Counted from the stretch's first letter, positions 9,901-15,539 are shown. The stretch: DNA of 15,539 nt from an uncultured Clostridia bacterium (GCA_934167735.1 CAKPLV010000005.1:1-15539); one strand, 5' to 3'. A program made the numbers and translations. The notes: a model not told the origin generated them from the letters alone.

Positions 9901-12900
9901 TCAACAAGTTATTATGAATGGAGAAAAGGTAATATTGATGACCCTAAAGATACAGATACTTTAGTTGCAACATCAGGACCAATGGGCAGATTTGTAAAAG
10001 CATATGTACAAGAATCAAATAGTATTTACACAATACGAGTAGAGGTTAAAAATCCACTTAAATTGGAATTTGGAATACATAAAGTTGTAGCAAATTCAGA
10101 GAATAATATACCAAATGTTAAATTTAATATTACAAATTCAATAAGTGGTAATACAAAAACAGTAGTAACAGATAAAGATGGTTTAGCATCTGTTTCAGAA
10201 GAAGATGTGAGTGCTGGTATTTATAAATTTGAAATAACAGAAATTGAAACAGCAAGTGAAATATATAATAATTTATTAGAAGGATACAAAATAGTTGTAT
10301 ATTTAAAGATTACTGGAGATGGAACAATTACATATGTTTCTGATGAAAACGGAACAGAATTTGGTAGTACAGTAGCTGCTGATAAACATTTCCATGTATA
10401 TAAGGACAATACTAATGTAGATGCAACCAAGGAAGGCAAAGCAATTATTAGCTTAGTTTCTTTAAAAACACAAGATGGAGCTATTCCAAAAACTGTTTTA
10501 AAGGTTGGAAATACCTTAAATTACAAAATGAATCTTACCAAAAAAGATACGGCAAATAATACTTTAACAGGTTCTGTATTTGTTGTTAAAAGATTTAATA
10601 ATGAGATATTTAATGGCGGGGTAACAGATGATACAGAAATAACTGAAAAAAATATGTTACCAGGTACTTACGATTATTATATAACAGAAAGTAGTATATC
10701 AAATAAGAATGGTACATATGTAAATGTATTTAAAGATAAAGCAATAAAATTATTCCTTTCACTTGATAATAAAGGCAATATAACAATAATAGAAAAAGGC
10801 GGCAAGAAGTTTGAAATATGTTCAGTAAGCAATGGAAAATATACAGTCCTAAATGATGATATTGCATATCAATTTGTAAAGAATATTGAAATTACTAAAG
10901 ATTCAAATGGTGTAAACATTATTCAAGTTGAAGTTGAAAACCCTACAAATTATAACTTTAACGTAATTAAAAAGGATGCTGCTGAAAACAATGTAAAAGG
11001 TAGTAAATTTACAGCGTACAGAGAAGATTCAAATGGTAATATAAAACAAGTATTAAATAATGAAGAGCTAAAAATAATTAATGAAACTCCAATGCGTGCT
11101 GGAAATTACATATATTATATTACAGAAACAGCTACACCAGGAAAACAATATGTAAATGTATTAGAGGGAAAATATATGAAAGTATATGTTCACTTAGATG
11201 CAAATGGTAGATTATCTATTACAAATAGTAAATTCCAAGTTGCTGATAATTATTACGAAATTTATAAAGGTGATATTAGCAAACGTGATGGAACAAAAGT
11301 TGAAAACAGTGAATTTATAAGTGTAAATGTATCTGGTCCACAAAATAATGTTTATACATTAAATGTAGTTGTAACAAACCCTGTTAAAATAAATACAAAT
11401 ATTATTAAAAAAGACACTTCTAATAATGATTTAGCAAGCTCACACTTTAAAGTAAGAAGACAAGATGTTTCTACAAAAACATTTAGTGATAGATTTGAAG
11501 GAGAAGTTACATCAGGCATTGAAAAAACTGAATCACCAATGCGTGCTGGAAATTATATTTACTATGTAACAGAAAAATCATCACCTAGTGCAAGATATAC
11601 AAATATTCTTGAAAAAACATACTTAAAAATATATGTTAAAATTTCTGGTGATGGTAAAGTTGTAATAACAGACAGTAAGTTTAATGAATCAGCTGGATAT
11701 TACGAATGGCATAATGGCGATATAAATAATCCTAAAGATTCAGATACTAAAATTGATAAATCAGATCCAAGAAATCAATATATTAAAGATATTAGCACAT
11801 CTGTAGAAGATAGTATTTACACAGTAAATGTTACGGTTGTAAACCCTGTAAAAATTAGAGTTAATGTAAATAAAAAGATATTTGGAGATGACGAAGTAAA
11901 TCTTCAAAATGTTGAAATAAAAGCAGAAACACCAGATGGATTTACAGGAGTTGTAACAAAAGTAACAGATAAAGATGGTAATATAAGCTTTATAGACCAA
12001 TATGCTAATGCGGGCTTAAGAAGATACTTAGTAACAGAGGCAAAACCTGCTGGTGAAGAGTTCGTCAATGTGCTAGAGCATAAAGAGATTTTAGTTTATA
12101 CAATTGTAAAAGCAGATGGTACATTCCAAATCGTTGATGAAGATGGAGTGCCAACTGAAAATAAATGGTATGCGTATAATAATACAGATTCTAACAATAA
12201 AGTAAAACTTAATGAAAACACAGATGTAATTAAAAACTTTGTAAAGGTTAGTCAATCTGTAGGAAAAGATGGAATTTCAGAGCTTAACTTTGCAATAAAA
12301 AATCCACAGAAATATAAATTACATTTAAGAAAAATAGATAAAGATAATAAGAAGGGAATGAATGGAGTAACATTTGACTTATCAGTATCAGATGGAAAAA
12401 ATATTGTAAAATTAAGAAATGCTAACACATTAGAAAATATGAACACAGAAGGTTTAGTAACATCAACAGTTGATGGAGCTGATGGAGTAATTGAAATAAA
12501 TGATATTTTAATTGAAAAATCTGGAACATATACATATACATTACATGAACATTCAACAGATGGTATATTTGATTGGCTATATAAAAACCATAAAGATGAT
12601 ATTATTTTAAGAATAAAAATTGTTGTTAGAGATGGTAAATATGTAATTGAAAACCTAGAAACTGTACAAGGTGGAGATTATGTAGGAGACTTATCAATTG
12701 GTACTGGAATAGGTTCAACTATTAAAAATGAAAGAATAAAAGGTAAATATGACTTAATTTTAAATAAAGTTGATAGCTATACAGAAAAAGCATTAGATGG
12801 AGCAGTATTTAATATACATGTTGAAAAAGATGGTAAGGAACATACTTTATACAAATCTACAGAAGATGTAGATTCAATGGAACAAATTTTACCTGTAGAT

Positions 12901-15539
12901 AATGTAGTTGTTAAAGATGGTAAACTTGAAATTAAAGACATTAGAATTGAAGAAATTGGAAGAGATAGACTTGAAGAATATACAATTGTATTGACTGAGG
13001 TAACTGCACCAAAAGGATATATGTTGTTAGATGCACCAATTAAATTAAAAGTAACAACAAATACAACTGGAAAATTTGATGATGAAAAATATATAGTTGA
13101 ATCAGTTGAGTTAGTTAATGATGAAAATCACGGATTAGTTACATTTGATTATAATGAAAATAAGATTGTAGTAACTGCTAAAAATGAGTATTTCGATTTA
13201 GCATTAAGAAAATCTATTACATCTGTAGCATATCCAGATACTAATGAAGGTGAAATTACCGAGGAAGAAACAAAAGATAGAATTCCAGAAGTAATAACTG
13301 ATGGAATAAATGAAGGACCTAATGGAGAAGATCCTACAGAAACAACAGCTGTATATAATCACAAGAAAAATCCAGTAAGAGCATATAAAGAGCAAGAAGT
13401 TATTTATACACTTAGAGTTTATAATGAAGGGGAAATTGATGGATATGCTGAAGAAATTACAGATCATTTACCAGAATGGTTAGAATTTGTTGATGACGAC
13501 TTCAATAAAGAAAGAGGTTGGTCGCTTGATGAAAATGACGAAACTGGTAGAACTGTAAGAACAAAGAATTTATCAAAAGCATATGCTGATGAAAATGGCG
13601 TTGACAATTTAATTAAAGCTAAAAATAAAGTAACTGGAGATTTAGATAGTAAAGAAATTCAAATTAAATGTAGAGTTTCTGAAAAGGCTAAGTTAAAAAC
13701 TGTATTAACTAATATAGCAGAAATTAGTTTAAGCAAGGCTGATGATAGAACAAGTGAAACAGTGGATAGGGATTCAGTAACAAACAATGTTAAAATTCCA
13801 GAAACATCAGAAGAAATGTCTAAGTACAAAGACGACGAATTAAATAAAACATATGTACCTGGACAAGAAGATGATGATGATTTTGAAAAAGTTATTGTTG
13901 AAGCATTCGACTTATCACTAAGAAAATATATTACAGCTGTAAATGACGAACAAATGCTAAAAGATAATACAGATACTGAAGATAAAAAACAAAATACACA
14001 AGACAAAAATAATGAAAGTACAAAAGATGAAAATAGCGAAAACACAGAAGATAAAAATAAGGTAACTAATGATGAATCAACAAATAATGAAACTACAAAA
14101 GATGAAGGTCAAGAAAAAACAGATGATAGCCAGGAAGGAAATAATAATGATGAAGAGCAAAAAGATACTGTAGATGACAATTCAGCAGACTTAAAATATG
14201 CTCGTGAACCTTTAATTAATATTAAAGACTTAAGAGATAAACCTGATGATGTTACAACAGCAACTTATACTCATACAAAAGAGCCTGTAGAAGTATCTGT
14301 AGATGATATTGTTACTTATACAATTTCTGTTTACAATGAAGGAACTGTATCTGGATATGCATCTTTAATAAAAGATGATATACCAGAAGGTCTTGAATAT
14401 GTAAAGGATAGTGAAATAAACAAAAAATTTAATTGGAAATTATTAGATGAAAATAATAAAGAAACAGATGATGTTAAAAAAGCTAAATATATTGTAAGTG
14501 ATTATTTATCTAAAGAAAATGGCGATGACAATATACTTAATGCTTTTAATGGAGAAAAATTAGATACAAAATATGTACAAGTAGACTTTAAAGTTATTTG
14601 TAAACAAGATTGGGCAAAAATAATTAAAAATGAGGCACAAATATCAGATGACCAAGATGACAGAGGTAAACCTGTAAGGGATAGAGATTCAACACCAAAC
14701 GAATGGAAAGGTGAAGATGATGAAGATGTTGAGTACATTAGAGTAACTTATATGGATTTAGCATTACGTAAATTTATAACAGGAGTAAATAAACAAATAA
14801 TTACAGACAGAATTCCTGAAGTAGATGCTACAGCACTAAAAAATAAAGAAAATACTACAGCAGATTACAAGCATACAAAAGAGCCAGTAATTGTTCACAC
14901 AAATGATACAGTTATTTATACAATAAGAGTTTATAATGAAGGAAGTAAAGATGGATATGCAACTCAAATTAAGGATGATATTCCAGAAGGATTAGAGTTT
15001 ATACCATATAATGAAACTAATAAAATGTATGAATGGAAAATGCTTGATGCTGAAGGAAAAGAAACATTGGATGTTTCAAAGGTAAAATCTGTTGTTACAA
15101 ATTATTGTTCAAAAGATAAAGAAACAGAAAAGAGACAAAACTTAATGTTAGCTTTTGAACGTCCTGATGGAACAACATTTGATACACCTGAATATAAAGA
15201 TGTTAAAATTGCATTTAAAGTAGTAGAGCCAACAACATCTGATAGAATTTTAATCAATCATGCTCAAATAAGCGAGCAAACTGACAAAAAAGGAATTCAC
15301 AGAGAAGACCGTGATTCAACACCAAATGAATGGAAAGGTGAAGATGACGAAGATATTGAAAAAGTTAGAGTTCTATACTTCGACTTAGCATTACGTAAAT
15401 GGGTAACCAATACAATGGTAACAGAAAATGGACAAACATTTGTAACAGAAACAGGACATCATGCAGAAGATGACCCTGAAGAAGTAGTAAAAGTAGACCT
15501 AAAGAAGAGCAAAATAAATTCAGTAGTAGTTAAATTTGA
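1..15539 (+). CDS. Giant SpaA/Cna-B-type repeat surface protein, partial at both ends
   Basis: One uninterrupted frame (frame 1) covers 5,179 complete codons; both ends run off the window. I translated it throughout and found no stop and no frameshift. Domain order by residue: 1-330 unrecognised; about 331-4395, 26 Cna-B-like beta-sandwich domains; about 4396-5179, DLALRK-type repeats akin to DUF11/D2 fimbrial domains. Typical Cna-B signatures recur: a first strand such as 'YNIRLIKKD', a central 'ETKAPPGY' or 'TEAPTGY' motif, and a last strand such as 'VEVENP'. In this family Lys, Glu and Asn/Asp form an intramolecular isopeptide bond; cross-linking here is inferred from those residues. There are few cysteines, and Lys, Asn, Thr, Ser, Asp and Glu abound, as expected for an exported fibre. 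No signal peptide, transmembrane segment or LPXTG-like signal lies in the window. The likely role is a stalked adhesin or pilin-like surface fibre; ligand unknown. Confidence is high for the gene and fold, lower for the role. Confidence 0.95.
991..2067 (+). other. Cna-B-like domains 1 and 2
   Basis: Domain 1 (991-1533) opens with 'GNYEIDIAKVG', giving Lys338, then 'YELQEGDPPNGF' with Glu412, and ends near Asp511 in 'VKDDEIPSG', so its last-strand partner would be Asp rather than Asn. Domain 2 (1534-2067) has Lys524 in 'YQMNIVKKS', Glu597 in 'YVIKETKAS' and Asn689 in 'TVTWRNEIP'. These are the most divergent of the 26 domains. The fold call rests on the order and spacing of the three residues and on the well-formed domains that follow without a linker. 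Confidence 0.65.
2068..3399 (+). other. Cna-B-like domains 3 to 5
   Basis: Domain 3 (2068-2538): Lys700 in 'WGINLIKVNEEG', Glu778 in 'YLKITEIKAPTDY', Asn846 in 'TYPNEP'. Domain 4 (2539-2958): Lys857 in 'FSLYIAKVDEND', Glu915 in 'YEISEISVG', Asn986 in 'VKVPNTK'. Domain 5 (2959-3399): Lys1000 in 'YQLKLRKVN', Glu1061 in 'YTITEVKLPKN', Asn1133 in 'VTVPNEMKG'. Each also shows the typical 'SGVEFNV' or 'SGVTFSV' second strand. Domains 4 and 5 have an extra hairpin ('SVSFSENS', 'SATFKDGT') before the last strand, which lengthens them beyond the usual 80-100 residues. Confidence 0.8.
3400..4287 (+). other. Cna-B-like domains 6 and 7
   Basis: Domain 6 (3400-3789) is one of the most canonical of the series: Lys1145 in 'FEFNLIKY', 'LAGAKFNI', Glu1207 in 'INETEAPTGY', Asn1263 in 'VEVENTPKNG'. 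Domain 7 (3790-4287): Lys1276 in 'YNIRLIKKD', Glu1362 in 'LEETDEPNGY', Asn1429 in 'EFEVKNTKE'. Domain 7 has a long, aromatic-rich loop (about residues 1291-1325, with 'YGYWDDN' and 'FHLYPAYVFL') between its second and third strands, absent from domain 6; an exposed loop of this kind could be a binding surface, but nothing shows it directly. Confidence 0.85.
4288..4836 (+). other. Cna-B-like domain 8, LGG subgroup
   Basis: Lys1444 in 'YSVELVKRG', then 'TTTKQLGGFKFN', Glu1522 in 'YTLKEDEAYNNSGYY', and Asn1612 in 'ITVENPKLKG'. The domain spans about 183 residues, nearly twice a standard Cna-B domain. It shares the 'T-Q-x-LGG-x-x-F' second strand and a 'LTVGSDSV'-type extra hairpin with domains 11 and 12, which marks a distinct subgroup within the protein. 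Confidence 0.75.
4837..5616 (+). other. Cna-B-like domains 9 and 10
   Basis: Domain 9 (4837-5211): Lys1625 in 'FGLKVIKTANG', 'LAGAVFDI', Glu1686 in 'VVETKAPPGY', Asn1737 in 'VTVKENN'. Domain 10 (5212-5616): Lys1750 in 'FGLHVHKYG', 'IANAVFDI', Glu1819 in 'IKETSAPVGY', Asn1872 in 'VTVTENEK'. Both are close to the family consensus, and their shared 'A-VFDIT/KV' strand suggests they are sister copies. They sit between LGG-type domain 8 and LGG-type domains 11 and 12. Confidence 0.88.
5617..6780 (+). other. Cna-B-like domains 11 and 12, LGG subgroup
   Basis: Domain 11 (5617-6216): Lys1886 in 'YMLNLVKLG', 'TTTQLGGVTFN', Glu1973 in 'YTLVESNTGDN', Asn2072 in 'LIVENPHRN'. Domain 12 (6217-6780): Lys2086 in 'YKISLLKYG', 'SQPLGGVTFG', Glu2164 in 'YTLTEKSIGDN', Asn2260 in 'VEVENPSG'. 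Both are about 190-200 residues, carry '(N/S)(T/I)GDN' just after the Glu in place of the usual 'APxGY', and have a long insertion starting 'SLTIGSE' or 'LLTIGKE' before the last strand. They look like a tandem duplication related to domain 8. Confidence 0.8.
6781..7263 (+). other. Cna-B-like domain 13
   Basis: Lys2273 in 'FTFDLKKYVKN', Glu2344 in 'YEVTLSEYSVPKG', and Asn2421 in 'VEVIMDNTAEY'. The middle has two 'DENGKF/DENGEI' turns in a row, so the strand before the Glu may be duplicated. It is the junction between the mixed array upstream and the regular A-B-C-D array downstream, and the 10-residue Asn-to-Lys step begins at its end. Confidence 0.8.
7264..9126 (+). repeat. Super-repeat unit 1 (Cna-B-like domains A14-B15-C16-D17)
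   Basis: The unit has 621 codons and four domains. A14 (7264-7743): Lys2431, Glu2483, Asn2581; ends with 'YYELYEGE' before the last strands. B15 (7744-8232): Lys2591, Glu2655, Asp2744; carries 'FKVRR' and 'EWYKGNIDDPK'. C16 (8233-8691): Lys2754, Glu2809, Asn2897; carries 'DKNGTEFSSTV' and 'ISLKTEAGEIP'. D17 (8692-9126): Lys2907, Glu2956, Asn3042; carries 'YVNVFKDKAIKLSL'. A14 and B15 differ most from later copies: A14 has 'IVIRENTDG' where A18 and A22 have 'TAYREDS', and B15 has a longer segment after FKVRR. C16 has a unique 'YTWWGCGK' stretch. The copy order is the same as in unit 2. Confidence 0.88.
9127..10941 (+). repeat. Super-repeat unit 2 (domains A18-B19-C20-D21)
   Basis: The unit has 605 codons. 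A18 (9127-9591): Lys3052, Glu3104, Asn3197. B19 (9592-10053): Lys3207, Glu3262, Asn3351. C20 (10054-10512): Lys3361, Glu3414, Asn3504. D21 (10513-10941): Lys3514, Glu3563, Asn3647. Each domain matches its same-letter partner better than its neighbours: A18 and A22 share 'PMRAGNYIYYITE' and 'GKYMKVYVHLDANGRL'; B19 and B15 share 'KGNIDDPK' and 'GPMG'; C20 and C16 share 'NGTEF', 'STV' and 'SLKT'; D21 and D17 share 'YVNVFKDKAIKL'. This shows that four-domain blocks, not single domains, were duplicated. Confidence 0.9.
9238..9299 (+). repeat. 62-base perfect direct repeat, copy in domain A18
   Basis: These bases are identical to 11053-11114 in domain A22, 1,815 bases away, within the same reading frame. 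They encode the strand before the Glu, ending 'PMRAGNYI'. Flanking sequence on both sides is similar but not identical. Confidence 0.93.
10942..12303 (+). repeat. Super-repeat unit 3, three domains only (A22-B23-C24)
   Basis: The unit has 454 codons. A22 (10942-11379): Lys3657, Glu3709, Asn3793; very close to A18 but seven codons shorter after the 'ITE' motif. B23 (11380-11844): Lys3803, Glu3858, Asn3948; keeps 'FKVRRQ' and 'YYEWHNGDINNPKDSDT' but has the A-type 'PMRAGNY' before its Glu. C24 (11845-12303): Lys3958, Glu4013, Asn4101; a strongly diverged C copy recognised by its slot, its 'DKDGNISF' turn, and the 153-codon distance from its Lys to the next domain's Lys, identical to C16 and C20. 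No D domain follows; the next domain (25) is of another type. Confidence 0.85.
11053..11114 (+). repeat. 62-base perfect direct repeat, copy in domain A22
   Basis: Second copy of the match in domain A18. A 20-base part of it (the CCAATGCGTGCTGGAAATTA core) occurs a third time at 11536-11555 in domain B23, whose B-type partners at 7930 and 9754 read differently there. Confidence 0.93.
12304..13185 (+). other. Cna-B-like domains 25 and 26
   Basis: Domain 25 (12304-12729): Lys4111 in 'YKLHLRKIDKD', 'MNGVTFDL', Glu4183 in 'YTYTLHEHSTDG', Asn4243 in 'STIKNERIKG'. It occupies the slot where a D domain would be expected but lacks the D-type 'YVNVFKDKAIKL' strand. Domain 26 (12730-13185): Lys4256 in 'YDLILNKVD', 'LDGAVFNI', Glu4333 in 'VLTEVTAPKGY', Asn4395 in 'VVTAKNEYF'. 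Domain 26 returns to the canonical 'TAPKGY' form seen in domains 6, 9 and 10, and runs directly into the first DLALRK repeat. Confidence 0.83.
13186..13902 (+). repeat. C-terminal DLALRK repeat R1 (DUF11/D2-like)
   Basis: The repeat opens 'YFDLALRKSIT', contains 'DRIPEV', then 'VIYTLRVYNEGEIDGYAEE' and 'ITDHLPEWLEF', and closes with 'LTNIAEIS' and 'TVDRDS'. The 'YTxxVYNEG' and 'DxLPEGLEF' motifs match the general form of DUF11/B_ant repeats and of fimbrial isopeptide D2 domains. Candidate bond residues by analogy: Lys4404, catalytic Asp4488, Asn4571. An acidic spacer follows (about residues 4601-4633, with four Asp in a row). The family name is from recognition of motifs, not a search. Confidence 0.75.
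13903..14748 (+). repeat. C-terminal DLALRK repeat R2 with acidic insertion
   Basis: The repeat opens 'AFDLSLRKYIT', is interrupted by a low-complexity insertion, then resumes with 'YTHTKEPVEV', 'VTYTISVYNEG', 'IKDDIPEGLEY', 'IKNEAQIS' and the closing 'DRDSTPNEWKGEDDED'. Candidate residues: Lys4642, Asp4792, Asn4877. The Lys-to-Asp distance is 150 residues against 68 in R3 and 84 in R1, almost all due to the insertion. The closing segment is nearly the same in R3 at DNA level. Confidence 0.78.
13963..14190 (+). other. Acidic, low-complexity, probably disordered segment inside R2
   Basis: About 76 residues made almost only of Asp, Glu, Asn, Lys, Thr, Gln and Ser ('TKDENSENTEDKNK', 'EGNNNDEEQKD'), with no aromatic residue and very few aliphatic ones. 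At DNA level it is a run of A-rich triplets (gat, gaa, aaa, aat, aca). It falls between the first strand and the remainder of R2, so it would loop out of a folded domain. Confidence 0.85.
14749..15375 (+). repeat. C-terminal DLALRK repeat R3
   Basis: This is the cleanest copy: 'MDLALRKFITGVN', 'DRIPEVD', 'YKHTKEPVIV', 'VIYTIRVYNEG', 'IKDDIPEGLEF', 'LINHAQIS', 'DRDSTPNEWKGEDDED'. Candidate residues: Lys4924, Asp4992, Asn5086. The step from the Asn to the Lys of the next repeat is 47 residues, as between R2 and R3. From Lys to Lys the repeat is 209 residues. Confidence 0.8.
15376..15539 (+). repeat. C-terminal DLALRK repeat R4, cut by the window end
   Basis: The repeat starts 'YFDLALRKWVT' with Lys5133 and continues 'TETGHHAEDDPEEVVKVDL'. 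The frame is still open at the last base, with two bases of an unfinished codon left over (GA, so Glu or Asp). The central 'YTxRVYNEG' part lies beyond the window, so the protein continues for at least most of one more repeat, and any wall-sorting signal lies further downstream. Confidence 0.75.

Noticed and set aside
7264..12303. Regular spacing that might suggest a CRISPR array or a DNA-level satellite
   Set aside because: The period is about 1.8 kb, the copies diverge like protein-coding repeats with indels in whole codons, and there are no short identical repeats with unique spacers.
2352..12446. Other minus-strand open frames of 61-124 codons scattered across the window
   Set aside because: All are antisense to the continuous + strand gene, show no shared motif or convincing ribosome site, and none sits in a gap between genes, since there is no gap.
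13659..14045. Minus-strand open frame of 128 codons that reads like a Ser/Phe/Leu-rich membrane protein
   Set aside because: It is the reverse complement of the Lys/Glu/Asp/Asn/Thr-rich coding region of R1-R2. Complements of those A-rich triplets read as Phe, Leu, Ser, Val and Ile and contain few stops, so it is an artefact of composition.
15537..15539. Terminal TGA at the last three bases as the end of the gene
   Set aside because: It is in frame 3, not frame 1. The giant gene is still open and these bases split across its codons (ttt, then ga).
1..15539. Use of a mycoplasma-type code (TGA as Trp), suggested by the low GC content
   Set aside because: All tryptophans in the frame are TGG and there is no in-frame TGA in 5,179 codons.
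1..15539. Promoters or terminators in A/T-rich stretches
   Set aside because: TATAAT-like and T-rich words are frequent by chance at this base composition, all lie within coding sequence, and no GC-rich hairpin followed by a T run was seen.

Overview
The whole 15,539-base window is the inside of one giant gene. Reading frame 1 of the + strand is open from base 1 to base 15,537 (5,179 codons) with no stop. It has neither a start nor an end inside the window, so the product is longer than 5,179 residues (roughly 0.58 MDa for the visible part). No second gene, RNA gene, promoter, terminator, mobile element or CRISPR array is visible. The DNA is very A/T rich, with AGA for most arginines, many ATA isoleucines, and TGG for every tryptophan with no in-frame TGA. 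This suits a low-GC Firmicute using the standard bacterial code, most likely an uncultured gut-type Clostridia or Bacilli lineage. That placement is inference; there is no marker gene here.

The protein is a modular, extracellular, probably wall-attached fibre of the SpaA/Cna-B (prealbumin-like, isopeptide-forming) type. Layout: (1) bases 1-990, a non-repeated N-terminal region I do not recognise, possibly part of a binding head; (2) bases 991-7263, thirteen Cna-B-like domains of varied length, including an 'LGG' subgroup (domains 8, 11, 12); (3) bases 7264-12303, eleven Cna-B-like domains in a higher-order pattern A-B-C-D, A-B-C-D, A-B-C; (4) bases 12304-13185, two further Cna-B-like domains; (5) bases 13186-15539, three complete repeats and the start of a fourth, of a different family that begins DLALRK and resembles DUF11 / fimbrial isopeptide D2 domains. 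The second of these repeats carries a long acidic, probably disordered insertion.

In all 26 Cna-B-like domains I can place a candidate isopeptide set: a Lys in the first strand, a Glu in the 'ITE(T)xAP' strand, and an Asn (twice Asp) in the last strand. The three complete C-terminal repeats show an analogous Lys-Asp-Asn set. If these bonds form, nearly every domain would be internally cross-linked, giving a long, stiff, protease-resistant stalk that holds the N-terminal region away from the cell. The signal peptide and the C-terminal sorting signal, if present, lie outside the window.

The most notable signals are the ~1.8-kb four-domain super-repeat, a constant 10-residue step from the last-strand Asn/Asp of one domain to the Lys of the next across twelve junctions, and a 62-base perfect match between two repeat copies, which suggests recent duplication or gene conversion.
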